A stretch of 63,455 nucleotides of DNA from Spongospora subterranea (lineage: Eukaryota > Endomyxa > Phytomyxea > Plasmodiophorida > Plasmodiophoridae): positions 1 to 63,455 of the forward strand of contig OUQQ01000035.1 of the NCBI GenBank assembly GCA_900404475.1. Reading direction: 5' to 3'. Each line of letters begins with the position of its first letter. The stretch's first letter is position 1. Of the stretch, positions 33,355 through 45,571 are shown one piece after another. The notes under the pieces are model-generated. The model was not told where the DNA came from. It did no database searches and saw only the letters and a program-made list of their open reading frames with translations. The position numbers were made by a program, and so were the translations under genes.

Positions 33355-35157
33355 TCACTTAAATCGGAGGCGGATGCTTTCTGATGTCAGACTCTTTGGT
33401 CGCTCAATGGTCTGAGGTACGAATCAATGCAAGGCGATGCACTACAAAAACCGCGAGGGAACTTACCAAACCCAGAATACGGTCTGTAACCAGACTTGGC
33501 AGAACACCAAGTGATCGGCTGACGCCAAAGAGCACTGTGTAGAATGACCCTTCGGTCAAACCATAATAAGACAATAACACCCCGCTGTGTGCATCGACAT
33601 TCGGGTACGGATTTGATACTTTTCCCAGCTGCTTCAAAATATCGGGCACCACCTAAATCGGTACGTGTTGGAAACACGGATGACAGATGGCGCGGCGAAA
33701 CACCAACGTACCTCATATAAATCGCGAACCAGTTTGAATAACGGATCATCCGGAAGATTCTTGAACGCAAACTCTCTTTGGCATAGATAACGGGGATCGG
33801 TTTGCCGCAGAACCGCATGGCCAAACCCTGGAACCACTTTACCGCTGTTTAGTGTATCCCAAACGGCTTGGCGCAAATCGTCCAGCGATATTTCACCTAC
33901 ATGGGTGGGAAAAAGTAGTCAATGACATGATGGTGTCAGTAAAATGACGGCTACAAACCATCGCCAAGTCGGGACTGTAAATCCTTGAGCCAATTAAGGA
34001 CTTCCTATCGACGCACAGTAAGAAGGTGAAAAACAGCCGATTCTGCAGGCCACATTGCCTACCTGATTTGCCAGGCCGTGTAATGGGCCAGCAAGGCCAT
34101 TCATGCCAGCACTGAAACTTAAATAGGGGTCGGAAAGAGCGGAACCAACCAGATGGGTGCTGTGAGCGCTAACATTGCCGCCCTCGTGATCTGAGTGAAT
34201 GTTCATGTAGAGGCGCATCATGTCGTCAAATGCTGGGTTGTTGGAGAACCCAAGCATCTGGGCGAAGTTGCCGGCCCAGTCGAGCGTATCATCTGGTTTG
34301 GGAGCAGCGCCACCTTTGAACGTGTTGGCGTAGATACGCGCGGCAACTTCAGGTAAGCGGGCAATGAGATCAAGAGAATCTTCCAGGCAATAATGCCAAT
34401 GATCGCGCTTCGGAATTCCAGACCGGTAGGCACTGGCGAACTTGCTCTGGGTCTGCAGCGCAAGAACTGCCGACGAAAGCTGTGTCATCGGGTGCATGAT
34501 ATCAGTTGGAAAAGCATTGATGGCGCTGACGACATGATCTGGTAGTTTAGCTCGCGAATGGAGATTTAGGCGTAAGTCTTCCGCCTGTTCGAGCGTTGGA
34601 ATCTCTCCCGTAAACAACAGCCATAACATCCCTTCAGACATCGGCTGTCCATGGGAGCTGTCCATCTTCGGCAGCAGTTTCTGCACTTGGGGAATGGTGA
34701 ACCCACGAAAACGGATACCTTCCTCCGGGTCCAGCAGAGATGTCTACAGACACAGAAGGTAAGACCCATGCGACGGCACGAAGATGGAGCTAACAAACCT
34801 CAGTCAAAAGACCTTCAATGCCTCTCATTCCGCCTAACACCATATCGACTGTCACATTGCAAAGAACTTCCTTTCCGTATTTTTTCTTTATATCTGCGAC
34901 ATTGGCTTGCTGCTGCGGCAATAGTGCTTTGAGGCGGAGCTCAAGTTGCTGAAACCAGAAATCACCACCAAGACACACCAGCAGGTCCGAAAATCGGCTA
35001 GCGACATACCGATGAAAACTGCCTCTTGCACAACCAGTGATATTGCTTCTGGGCTGAGCGAGCGAAGCTGAGAAATTTCATGGCGCCAGGGGGTCGGCAA
35101 TGAACGATGTAGACACGACAAATGCCGCATTTGCGTCACGGTGCTGGGAATGAACAT
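33355..35157 (-). CDS. CS: citrate synthase, probably mitochondrial
   Basis: The minus-strand exons encode the whole enzyme, which condenses acetyl-CoA with oxaloacetate in the TCA cycle. The start at 35157 gives [15 protein letters not shown], a basic, hydroxylated leader suited to mitochondrial import. Next come [37 protein letters not shown], and the large exon 34686-33994 with [34 protein letters not shown] and GPLHGLANQ (catalytic His). Later exons hold [15 protein letters not shown] (second catalytic His), [15 protein letters not shown] (catalytic Asp) and [15 protein letters not shown]. The last exon ends at TGA 33357-33355. All catalytic residues are present. It is the mitochondrial eukaryotic type. 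It is divergent from ARMC9, with 224 bp between start codons. Confidence 0.95.
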
Positions 35158-35381
35158 GCGGCCTCTGCTAAGTCAAAACTATCTCCAGTCCAGCCATCCG
35201 GTGTGTACAGTCACGGCAAAATCACACAGGGTTACTCCGACCCTGATTGCACCCTGGCGTCATGTATTTGTACACTGGGCTATGTAAGTGCAACGTAACT
35301 CACTTAAAATTCACGTTCGAATTGATCACGTTATTTCAGATACTCCTTCAATTGTCATCGGACGAACCGAAATCTATCGTC
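35158..35381. promoter_or_regulatory. divergent promoter, citrate synthase / ARMC9
   Basis: The 224 bp between the start codons of citrate synthase (-) and ARMC9 (+) must hold both promoters and both 5' leaders. I see no clear TATA box. By position this is a shared bidirectional promoter. Confidence 0.5.
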
Positions 35382-37654
35382 ATGCAATCGGTTGATGACG
35401 CCATCCTGGAGTATCTGGAGTTTAAGGGAATGTCAAAAACGGTCGACGTGATGCGGGAGGAACTGGTCTCGTGCAAACAAGAGGACCGAAAGCAAAGCCA
35501 TCTGGTAGGCCCTAGGGTGCAAACTAGGGGATTGCGGATTGTGATATTGCCGGAGAATGAACTCCTTAGGGCGTTTGACGATGGGCACTCGACGCAGACG
35601 CAGAATCTATGGAGAGACTGTCTACTTGATCCTCCGCCTCCGAAGCTTGGATTCTACATTCACGTATACTTTGCCATTCACCCATTGATAATGGGCAAGG
35701 TGGATATGTCGATGTGATTGTCCTCTAATTTACTCAATTGCTTGTCATGAAATACTTTAGGGATCAAAATATGTGACAGCAGCTATCGAAAAGTTTCGCA
35801 AATTTCTGGAAGAGTATTCTCGGCAAGTCGATGTTGCCCCAGAGTGCCTTCCCTTTTATGCCCTGCCGTTTGTCGGTGACCCCAAATCACATGAATCTTT
35901 CAAGCACCTTTTCAAGGTTAAATTTATGACAAGATATTGCTGGAGTTGTAAGTCTGAATGTTAGGACTCTTGGGTGGAAGATCTTCGTCTGGAGTATCGT
36001 GCGTTTTTAGAGGACCATATACAATTTCACGAACCTGAGACACCGCTTTTGATAACAATGTTTGAGAAGCAGTCGGAAGGCAAACCGCATACCGAGTCAA
36101 TCGTCACGGAAGGCCATCTTGTTGACCATTTTCGAAGGCAAGATTCCTCTGATCCGCCAGGGAAGCTGATTTTGTATCAACAAGAAGGACGGGCTATATC
36201 TCCGTTTAACACCAAGCCCATTGCCGTATCGTCCTTCCCTGTTCCAAATCTGGACATTGCCAGGATTTCCAATGTCATTACAACTTTGTTACAAGTGTCT
36301 GGACTAATTCATCATCTTTAGGTTTTATGCAGTCCTGTTTCTGGAATTCGTAAATCAGAACTTTTACAGGCGCTGCGATGGAATTTGACACAGCCATCGA
36401 CCCAATCAGCTCGTCGAGCTGTCCTTCATCAGTATATTCTGCGAGATATCCTACAATGCTCCACCTCGGAAAACGCGACTTCTACGTATGAAATTGCAAC
36501 AGAACCACGGTTTTTTATTCATCGACATATAGTAATGACCCGAGCATGCTCCACTGTTTGTTAACTTCGGAGGAAGAAATAGTTCAAGACAGCGCTCTAA
36601 GATTCATATCAGCAATTGCTAATTATTACAGGTAGGCTAGATGAATTTCGAATTCTGATTGGCCCAATTCCAGATCTTTACAGTGGCCGTTCGTACTTGT
36701 TACAGAATAGCGAGCTAACTCCTCTGCTGTGTTCTTCAATGACGGAATCAACCAATCCAAACACAGATAATCATCTCAATGCTTTATGCATCTTGCAGAA
36801 GTTCTCCATGCGCCGTGGGCCAGAATCGCAAATGATTAATTTCGGTGAATTCTGAGTGTCACAAAAATTCACAGTAGTTGTTTCAGTATAACGTTGAGTT
36901 GTAGGAGTCGTGGAATACATTGGTCGTCTATTGTCTCAGCATCAGAAACTTACCGAAGAAACAATCGAATTTGCCACGGCGTTATTATTTAACCTTTCGT
37001 TAAGGACAAACGGCAAAACCCGGTTTGCAAAATGTCCTATCGACATGATAGCGCTCTTGATAGACCTTCTTGAAACACGAAGTCCAGAGGCAAAAATGTG
37101 CGTTTTTTACGTAAAACCATTTCTGATTGAGTTGTGTTTCTAGGTGCGGCATTTCATATGTGGTACGTTCACCTCAATTTTATCATTGCCGGAACTCAAG
37201 GAACGGGCGCAACGGATGGGTGCCGCATCAGCCTTCACAATCGACCCTATCGATTCTGATGAAACCGAACAGCAAATTCGTGCGATTTTAGAACAGCTCG
37301 GAACCTCTTCTGGAGCCAGTGGAGCTGGAATGCTCCAGACCGGTCAGTTCTGGCAACCATCTGAATACGTTCTCATCTTGACTCTTCGAAGCTGCTGAGT
37401 CGTGGGCGTCGTCGGACCAGGAAGACGAGGATCCTGATTATGTGTCTGCTCAAGAAGAAGATGAGAATCTTGTCGAACAGTTTGAAGAAGACTTGGATGA
37501 TGAACTGAGCTGTTTGAGTGGAGGTGGTCTTCGCGGCTCTTCACTGCTGTCTATCCAGTATTCCTGTGGCGGCGTATCGGTCCCCGTAAACCGAGAGCTG
37601 GAATATCCCAGCGATAGTTTCAGCAAAATCTGGCCCAATCGCGGCTCAAATTAA
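35382..37654 (+). CDS. ARMC9: ARMC9-like LisH/armadillo ciliary protein
   Basis: ATG 35382 begins a LisH motif (VDDAILEYLEFKGMSKTVD, then MREELVSC). After it come LLRAFDDGHSTQTQNLW, LGFYIHVYFAIHPLI and, across a verified intron (35700-35758), YVTAAIEKFRKFLEEYSRQ and PECLPFYALPFVGDP, which match ARMC9 closely. Further exons (35974-37140) carry helical armadillo-like repeats (EETIEFATALLFNLSLRT), and the C-terminus is acidic and disordered, ending IWPNRGSN at 37654. In animals and Tetrahymena ARMC9 sits at basal bodies and the ciliary tip and helps Hedgehog signalling or cilium stability; its human form is a Joubert syndrome gene. Its presence argues for a flagellated stage. At least six short introns interrupt the gene; I did not fix every one. 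Confidence 0.88.
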
Positions 37655-37789
37655 TTAATGTCATTTTAACTATTTCAACCATCCCTTGATGTCTTGTGCA
37701 ATGAATTAGGGCACGTGGCAATGCGGTCAAAAGGACCATTTCTCTTTAATGAGGTTTCTTAAACCGTCACAGAAAATCATTTCGATATC

Positions 37790-40700
37790 ATGATTGGGAA
37801 CTCTGACAAGGACGGGATTTGGTTCGCCAAGGTTCCGACAGTAATTCGTTCCAGTCCCGTTGATGTTCTGAATGCCAGGGCTGCTAATGAGATCGCAAAC
37901 GTCTCTGACTTTTGCGTTTTTGATGCACTGTTTTTCTAATGGGCGTGTGTTTCAGGTTCGAAATGTTGTCAAATTGAGCGGACAGTCCGGCAGTGATGGT
38001 CTGAACGGCGACCAGAAGTTGAGGACTGACCCGAATAAGGCAAATCGAGGCGATGACGGAATTTGCGGAGACAATGCGGTATGGTCGATTGCCATGTGAA
38101 TAAACGGTTCGATCGACAAACTAACAGTTTCGCGACCTGTCAGTATGTCGGGGACATTGTCGTCAGCGGAAGTGTGCACAGGTTGAAGGTGAAGACAGTT
38201 TTGGTGGTTTGATTCGATCGATGTTGAGCCGTGCTGTCTCTTAGATTCAAACCGCATATGAAATGTTCGAGGTTGACATCGATGACGTCGTCGGCGTCGT
38301 GCTGTTGCAACTTAATGGCGGGAATGGGGGTGCTGAAATGAGATCGTACCAAGGTTATCTATTCTAGAATTGACCGCACTGGCGTTAGGTCATGGAGGCA
38401 ATGGAGAAGATGGAATCCATGATGATGAAGATGGCGGCGACGCCGGCAATGGAGGTACACACGACCATGCCCATTACGTGAGTCGTTAAGAATGAATGAC
38501 GACAGGTTCTGGTGGGAATGGAGGGCGTGTTGTAATCAGAACTCATCAGCCGTACTTGCTAACGCTAATCGAAGTACTGCTCGTTCTCCATCGACCGATC
38601 TTCGTTCATTCGATGTTGTACAGTTTGAGCTATATGGCGGTGCTGGTGGTCAACCTGGAACTCCTGGAACAAGAGCAAGTATCTGCCAATATGGATTATC
38701 GTCGATTGGGTATTCCACTGCTAAATGATAAACTCTGCCACTCAGGATCCGGGATGGAAGGAAAACCTGGTGTTCGAGGACAGCACGGTTCCAAAGGATC
38801 CGTCGAATTCCTGGTGCGTCTACTTGGAACCCAAGTTTCCAGTATCCGATTCCTTGTTTTCGATAGGTGGAATCCCCCCAGAAGGATGTCATTGAACAGG
38901 GTTCCGATAGGTTTGGGAGCTGCATCAGATCGTTCCGAATTAGGGACGCGGATGACGACGGGTAAGTCGTCTCCTGAATAGCGTCTGGTGGTATCAGGTT
39001 TCTCCAAGTTCGTTGTTCTTGACAGAGTGTTCGATCCGGGTTCACAGATACTGATTGACCTGATTGATATCTACAACGATGGCGGTCTGACCCTACCCCA
39101 GGACGCCATACTCAGGATATGCATCGACGGGGAAGGTGCAGCTAGTTCATCGGCGACAGCGAGTAATTCACGTTATCGTAATGTGCTTGGCGAACTGTTG
39201 ACGACAGATCTGATTCTCAGAATTACCGGCAATCAAACCGAAGGAGCATTATGTTGTTCCTCAGGTGCTGTCGTTGACTATTGGAGCTCGGGAATCGGGT
39301 CCAATCTGTATCAAGTCCAGCACAACCCTGTTTGGAAGGGAGATTACAAACAGCTCAACGCTAGAAGCGACCATCATGGTGCAATATCCTATAGAAATCA
39401 GTACCATCGCCGCGCCATTATCGTCTGGTAAATAACGCCCCGCGATCTGTTCCGGCGCTAGCGAATCCGATCCCCATCAGGTCCCGGAGAACAGATCGAG
39501 ATCTGTGTCGAGGTCAATAATATATCAAGTGCGGTTTATGGGCGAAGTGGCCTCGGACGTGTTGATGTTGAGCTCAAGCTGAGCAGCTACATGGCCCATG
39601 CAGCAATGGGTCGCGATCATCGATCTAGACAAAGGTCATCGCTTGGCCATCGAGAAACCGGGACCTGATTCTGAGAAAATGATGTTCTTGAGCTATAGGC
39701 TATCGGCAACTGTGGCGGCGATTCAGGTTGAATCAATCGAACCTGGCCAAAGCTGCGTTGTCAGATTTCCCATCGAAATATTGCCATTGGCCAATGAAAA
39801 ACTCTACGCGGAATTGCCAATTCAGGTGCGCCGATCTTGTCATTGTCAATGTGATCGATGACGAAATGGAATAAGGTTCGATTATTGTTGAAGGGGGCGT
39901 CAATCGATGTTGGCCGTCGAACAATTCAAGCGATTCCAAATCCCTCCACTGGAACATCATTGATCAGAGCTGATGTTTTGTTGATGGTCTCTTCATATAT
40001 CTCTCAGGTAAATCGGGTGATTATCGTGTTCAACGTTCACGTCTGAGATTGTCGGGGCGGTTTCCAGGCCGAATACAAGTGCTGGGAGATGATGTGTGCT
40101 AAACTACAGCTGACAATGAGCTCATATGATGTGAGCCGATCAGGAGATGACCACGATGACTACATGTTGTTGGGCTAGTATTCCGTCGCTGCCTTCAACC
40201 CGTTTTTTGACGATCGTAATATTAGGGAAGCGAGGATCGGCAATTCCCGCCTGATTATCTGCCCGCTCCCCGATCATGGCGACATATTACTCCTCCCGGC
40301 TCTTTCTCTGGCCAGGCATCTCCAGTCAAACGGCTCGGCCGCCGTCGTCTTATGTGGCCTGGATTCGGCTTCCCCGCCTCTAATGACCTCGTTTCTGATA
40401 AACTACAATGAAGCTGATCCGATACGGGATCAAAATCCAATTGGCTGGAATACTGCAAAACAGCAAGGTCAGTCACCTAATTCAAAGAAGTTCGTTTTTA
40501 TCGAAAATCTGTTTAGAAAAAGTAGCTGATCGCTGGATCCACGATATGGAACTGATCGACACCGACCACTTATACGGCGCCGTTGTCGACGATGATCGGT
40601 CCCGTCAACAGGTATATTACTGTGGTCTGTATCGACTTCTAGGGCGGATCGCGTTGTATCGGAGCTTGTTTTGCTGTCATCATCTGCTGATGACGATGAC

Positions 40701-41474
40701 TGATTCTGTGCTGCTCAAAGATATTGTCCCGGATGACCTGTTCCACTGCGTAAATGAACCGGAGTCGACTTTCTGATGAACTGAAACTGATACGGTGTCA
40801 GATGAAAGATCAGACTGAAGACCGATGGATCGCTGAGAGCGACAATTTAGTGACGAATATGGACACGCAAATCACAGTCCGCCTGGCTTCTGGAATACCG
40901 GTAAGATCCGTTAAGTCATAATTAACATACAAATGAGAACTGTATTCAAGGTCGAGTCGAGTTTATTCAGGATCATGACGGGAATCACATCGATTCTGCC
41001 GTTGGAAGAGCGGATCGCGCTATTAGAGAGCCGCAATGAAGAAGGGTATCAATGGCACTTCACGTACAATCAGTCAACGGCGTCCTGTTATCAGAGGGAT
41101 CTGATCAACATCACATTCGCCCACGATATCCAGAGTGAGTTCTTCAACCCAGCTGCCGATGACTCTCTGCCTTTCGCACACAATCTAGCGATCCGTATTC
41201 AACAAGAGTCCAATATCGTCAATCACAGAGACGACGATGTACTACATTTGGTCGAAACTGATCGTTGCGGGCGAATTGCAGCCATGTTTGAGCAGTCGAT
41301 CCAGCAAAGCAAATGGAAAGCGATCTGGCCTTATCCCGGGCGTCGAAGATTCGCCAGAAGGCGAAAACGATTGCAGGTATTTACTAAAAGTCAATCACCG
41401 AACAGCGTTAGAAACTGACTTCGGATGAACAAGGAAATTCAAAGATTCGCAATCGGAGCAACGAAGTTACATGA
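37790..41474 (+). CDS. large Gly-rich collagen-like protein, DUF7932-like layout
   Basis: Exons from ATG 37790 (MIGNSDKDGIWFAKVPTVIR) run to about 41474. An N-terminal Gly/Asn/Asp-rich collagen-like part (KLSGQSGSDGLNGD, LNGGNGGAEM, GHGGNGEDGIHDDEDGGD, SGGNGGRVVIRTH, GMEGKPGVRGQHGSKGS) is followed by beta-rich segments (FDPGSQILIDLIDIYNDGG, LTLPQDAILRICIDGE) and a long C-terminal region (ILLLPALSLARHLQSNGSA, EERIALLESRNEEGYQWHF). I think this is the architecture of a family of large uncharacterised eukaryotic proteins (DUF7932-like), but I cannot confirm it without a search. The first intron (donor after ANEIAN, about 37900-37960) and the last (35 bp, after LQ) keep frame. No signal peptide is visible. 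Function is unknown. Confidence 0.6.
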
Positions 41475-41862
41475 TGCTAAAGACGTAATGGATGCAATGA
41501 TATCATGCATTCCTTCCTACGACACAATATTCGATGGAATCAACCGGCCTATGTGGCCGAGTCAGAATCGCCCAAAGTGGTTCACTGGGACAGTGACAAT
41601 GAGTGAAATCGCCAAAGAAGCAAAACGGCAGCCACGAAGACGATTGGACGATCCGATTATAGAAATCAAAACACCAAGGGCATTAGGTGATACAACACCT
41701 TTGCACAAAGCAGTCGTTCGGTTGATGAAACCTAACGAAGGAGAACCCATTGCTCCTCGATCCATGAGAGAGGTGCCTCGAAATCGGAAGCAAGCAAGCC
41801 ATCAGCGGGAGAAGAAAACGAAACATCGAGATCTGGATACTCGACCTGTCGGAGAGGTTTAG
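41425..41862 (+). CDS. small basic ORF, unknown
   Basis: An uninterrupted 145-codon frame starts with ATG at 41425 and reads IQRFAIGATKLHDAKDVM, MWPSQNRPKWFTG, and a Lys/Arg-rich end (RNRKQASHQREKKTKHRD). It overlaps the predicted last exon of the large Gly-rich gene by about 50 bp in another frame, so it is either a separate small gene or an alternative 3' exon of that gene. It converges on ISCA2, whose stop is 75 bp away. No family is recognised. Confidence 0.4.
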   Translation: MNKEIQRFAIGATKLHDAKDVMDAMISCIPSYDTIFDGINRPMWPSQNRPKWFTGTVTMSEIAKEAKRQPRRRLDDPIIEIKTPRALGDTTPLHKAVVRLMKPNEGEPIAPRSMREVPRNRKQASHQREKKTKHRDLDTRPVGEV

Positions 41863-41936
41863 CTTCTCTGAAATTGATGCTGACTGATTGAGTTTGAATA
41901 CAATAGCGCTTGTTACGATCAAGATCTGGGAACTCA

Positions 41937-42525
41937 TTATTTAATAGAGAAGCTGGAGCCACACCCACAACTCGATTCCGAATTCGGGTTCTTGACGATG
42001 ACGAATGCGGATCGGATCATTTCTTGCAAGTAGTCAACCGTTGATCCTTTGATGAGATCAAACGACGCACTGTCAACCACGACTTGGGCCTTTCCACTTC
42101 TGACAACGAGGTCGTCCGATTCTGGAGGCGTATCTTCGAAGCTGAACGCATAAGAAAATCCTTCGCAACCGCCAGATTTGACGGTCAACCGCAGAAACAA
42201 ATTCTCTAATTTTTTTTCGATACGAATTTGCTCCAACCTCTGACAGTTGTTCCATTATCAAAAAGACACATATTTCCAGAAATACAAGCCGAACCTTGAC
42301 ACACGAATCTGTCAAATTGAGGTCTGGGGAGGACATATTGGACACCGCTACGCTGAAGCGATGCCTCGACAGAGAGAATGACGAGGTGGCGTTGGAAATC
42401 GAGACCAGCGATCGAGCGGATTTTCGGAAAAAGCGCGATGAGAAACCGGGACATTTGTGATGGCTATCCAGAGAGACTCTCGCTCTAACGGGGAGCGCGA
42501 TTGCATAATGGAGCCTTCGGCTCAT
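41937..42525 (-). CDS. ISCA2: ISCA2, mitochondrial A-type Fe-S cluster protein
   Basis: Exon 1 (42525-42295) and exon 2 (42239-41937) join in phase 0 across a 55-bp intron to 177 residues. The first ~65 residues are Arg/Ser-rich and nearly free of acids (MSRRLHYAIALPVRARVSLD, SRFFRKSARSL), a mitochondrial presequence. The A-type domain follows: LTDSCVKRLEQIRIEKK, FLRLTVKSGGCEGFSYAF, and the C-terminal Cys pair in NSESSCGCGSSFSIK. All three conserved cysteines are present. ISCA2 works with ISCA1 and IBA57 to build [4Fe-4S] clusters for mitochondrial enzymes such as aconitase, the step after citrate synthase. Upstream in-frame ATGs exist (for example 42558); I chose 42525 as the clean start of the presequence. 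Confidence 0.93.
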
Positions 42526-42559
42526 GGGCACTGATATCGCCCCAACACTCAGAACCATG

Positions 42560-43997
42560 ATTTGGTGCGATGATCCAATCCCCCCGATCCACTACGAGTA
42601 CGAGAGCAGCCAAGTTGAACGGGTGGCGCAACCAGCCAATACAGCCACATGGTGATGGGCTGCTCATGCACCAACCGACGGCAAAGCAACTGCTGTTACG
42701 CCATACCACTGTACTGTACGTACACTGTTACACCAAAATAGGTACAGTACAGTAGTAATAGCACCAAGTGTCCGCTCTGCTACTGAAGGGTCCAGTGTGC
42801 TGAACTGCACTGCTGTGCCCTCCCGAATGTACAGTACCCCGGTCTCCGCACAGTGTAGCTCCATGTTGAAATTTGCCTTGACGCGCTCTTGTTGAAACGA
42901 CGTGCTCAATGCCTTCCATTTGCTGCTCAGATGGTTTGCCAACATTGTCCAGCGTGATCTTAACTTGTCGCAGACGTTTTAATCAACACCAATTGCATCG
43001 GTATTAGTTTGTGAGAAAACAAGGCCACATATTTTTTGAGAAGAACGTTTTGTTTACAAGGTCGGTCAAATTTATAATGTGGCTTATAACGTTTGCATAA
43101 AGTTTTACAGGTGTCATCACATTTGTGCTGTAGTAGAGGTTAGACAAAAATTGGCGAAGACGGAAATGAAGACGTCGATGCGTTCATGGAAGCTTCTCCA
43201 TGCACAGGTTCGGAACTGTGCAACCTCTATCGAAGTACTTGGCTCTGATCATGTGTTGATCCGTATATTTTTTGATTGACTGCAAATGAATTTTGTTTCC
43301 TTTACTTACTGAGATCTCAATCGGTGTTTGTTTGGGCATGTTCAGTCTCGAAATTTTGCGACAAAAATGTGGCCTTGCTTATCTCTAAAAGGCTAATATC
43401 GATGCTTTTCGCAACAGTTCCTTTTGAGCAGACAGGTGATAACGAGCTATCACCTACTAGCTGTCTTTAGCTGCGATGAAATCCGTTTTGGCGAACTGTC
43501 TACAGAAAGTGAATGGGATGAAGCAATTATCTCAATTCAGTGATGGCCGGAGATTGGTAAGATTGCTATTAAAGAATGCAGAAAACTTTCGCGACAGGTG
43601 GAGATCACCCTGGACGTTTCTGCAAAATTCTCTGAGCTATCAGAATCTGAGCGAATGGAAAGCATCGATCATGTCGCTCCACCAACGATGCAATTTTCTC
43701 GGTGCAGAAACTTCGTTGCGAACGGAATGTAAATTTAGAAAAGGGAGCGTAATCACAGCCAATTAACTTTCAAGCTATGCAAGGCCCGAAAAAGACAGCT
43801 TGCTGGTGATATGGGTTTCCCAGATGAATCACCAAATTTTGCTTTGTGAGAGTCTCAGTACGTCTTTAATGCATTTGTCATTGAAGTGACATTGGAGTTA
43901 ACTATAAGTTTTGAACGTTTCAAAAGTGCAAAAGAATATCCTGCTGGAAGGCGGTTGGTTGCCCGCAAAAGCTAAAAGTTGCATGCGGCGATACTTC
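42560..43997. other. gene-poor stretch, low-confidence fragments
   Basis: Nothing here is convincing. A palindromic GTACTGTAC cluster lies near 42715-42755, upstream of ISCA2. Short plus-strand pieces (GEDGNEDVDAFMEASPC near 43160; PFEQTGDNELSPTSCL near 43420; the frame at 43476-43766) might be exons or transposon debris. The wording PFEQTG recurs near 45020, which hints at repeated sequence. I cannot join these into a gene. Confidence 0.35.
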
Positions 43998-44507
43998 TAA
44001 CGATTTCTTGTCTGGAATCGTTGTCTGATTTTGGTACTGATCTAAAAGAGTGCAATTGCATCTTATATGAAGAGTGCTCGATGATCAGTGTTCTAACGAT
44101 TGACGCGTGCCAAGCTGCTCGGGAAAGACTAGGAATGATAGGATTTTTAGGCGATAGAAATCCCCAAGGACTCTTTCACCGACGTGTTAATACACGAGTT
44201 TGCCATTTTACCTGATTGGGGACCTTGAACCACAGCGGGAATGAAATATTTCGTAATCTTATCATGCTTATGGAACTAGTATGACTTGGCAACATCATCA
44301 GCGGTCCGTTTTTATAACTGCCGGAAGTTGTTAAGTTGCCGAAATATAATTCTACAGGTCTTTGCAAATCCTGTCATTCCTAGCGTTTCCTGAGCAGCTT
44401 GACGTGCGTCAAATCGTTAGAACACTCATCATCGAGCACTCTTCAATTGCACTGTTTTAGATCAGTACCGAAATCAGATAACGGTTCCAGATGACAAGAA
44501 ATCGTTA
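43998..44507. repeat. inverted repeat (IR4)
   Basis: Arms at 43998-44145 and 44363-44507 are inverted copies with several mismatches and small indels, around a spacer of about 217 bp. The outer boundary of both arms is TAACGATTTCTTGTC. Read in opposite directions the arms encode TISCLESLSDFGTDLKECN and TISCHLEPLSDFGTDLKQCN. A gag-like broken ORF lies immediately to the right. Confidence 0.8.
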
Positions 44508-44536
44508 GATCTACAGTTTTTTCATCAGTCCACGAC

Positions 44537-44890
44537 TTGGCAGTGCCTGATGAAAACCGCCAACGGCTAACGACATCCTTATCGACGCTGGAAAAGGGTA
44601 TGAACCCATTACCTCCAAAACCTATCAAAAGGGTTGCTCCGGATGCGTTGACGTTGAACCACAGAAAGGGGCTGATAATGGCAGGGAATATGATTCCTTT
44701 CACGTCTGGGGATTACTTATTTGGAATAGGATAACTGCCAGATTCAGAAGACGATGATGGTTCCCCAAGTCTTTACGAAGCCCAGCCGGCCATTCTGGGT
44801 CTCGCCAAGCCCAAGAGTGGACAGCCGACGACGGAAGTTGAGCCATTCGCAATTGTCCCCGATTCTGCCACAAAAGCGGCTGGGTTTTAG
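44537..44890 (+). pseudogene. gag-like ORF split by one stop codon
   Basis: One plus-strand frame reads AVPDENRQRLTTSLSTLEKG, RVAPDALTLNHRKGLIMAGN, then FTSGDYLFGIG, meets a single TAA at 44732-44734, and continues without a frame change as PDSEDDDGSPSLYEAQPAIL and TTEVEPFAIVPDSATKAAG. The composition (basic/Pro-rich, then acidic) suggests a structural or disordered protein, possibly of a retroelement. The TAA could be a disabling mutation or a gag/pol-type stop. No family is recognised. Confidence 0.4.
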
Positions 44891-45571
44891 CATCGACGTA
44901 CAAGTTTGAATTGAACAATTCGTGAACACGTCCTATGGAATCTCTTCCATTGCTGTGGATTTCGGCTCTAGTACCTGGGTTTGTCCCAACGCCATGACAG
45001 TCAACCGCTATAATACCTTTTGAACAAACGGGGTGGGATCCAGCCGATTTCGTTCGTCCTGGGGCAAGGCTCGACATCTGTGCCGACGATCAGGCCCACC
45101 CATTCGTGCGCTATTTTGGTCACGAACCATTGGAAACATGTTCGCCATCCCGTTGCCCGAGGGCCAAGGCCGAGGGGCCGACGACGGAGCGAATTGGGTC
45201 GTCAAACCGAGCACGGACGACCTGATGGATTAACTGAGGGTTAACTAGATCCTACTGGTGGTTCAACGACAACCGTTTACTTTTTACTCCACAGAACCTC
45301 ACGAACCCTATCAGTGGGCAGCCTTCTTAGATTGGCTCCTGAATTATTCGGGGGAGGACGAGACCACTGTAGAATGTAATTACTGAGATTTTGTACAGCA
45401 CATGTGAATCTGATACATGTTGCAAATGTTTGACGACGAAGTCAGACGCAAGACCGGCGAGACCTTCGCGGTCAACGATTGCAACGGTAAACAAATGCCA
45501 TTGAGGAGACGAAGTTCATCGTTGAAAAATTATAACACGCCGGTCATGTAAAGATGGACCAGAGAGGAAAG
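44891..45571. other. no supported gene
   Basis: A plus frame at about 45030-45230 (WDPADFVRPGARLDICADD, HPFVRYFGHEPLETC) is protein-like but short and without a start or splice context. The rest shows nothing. Confidence 0.35.
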
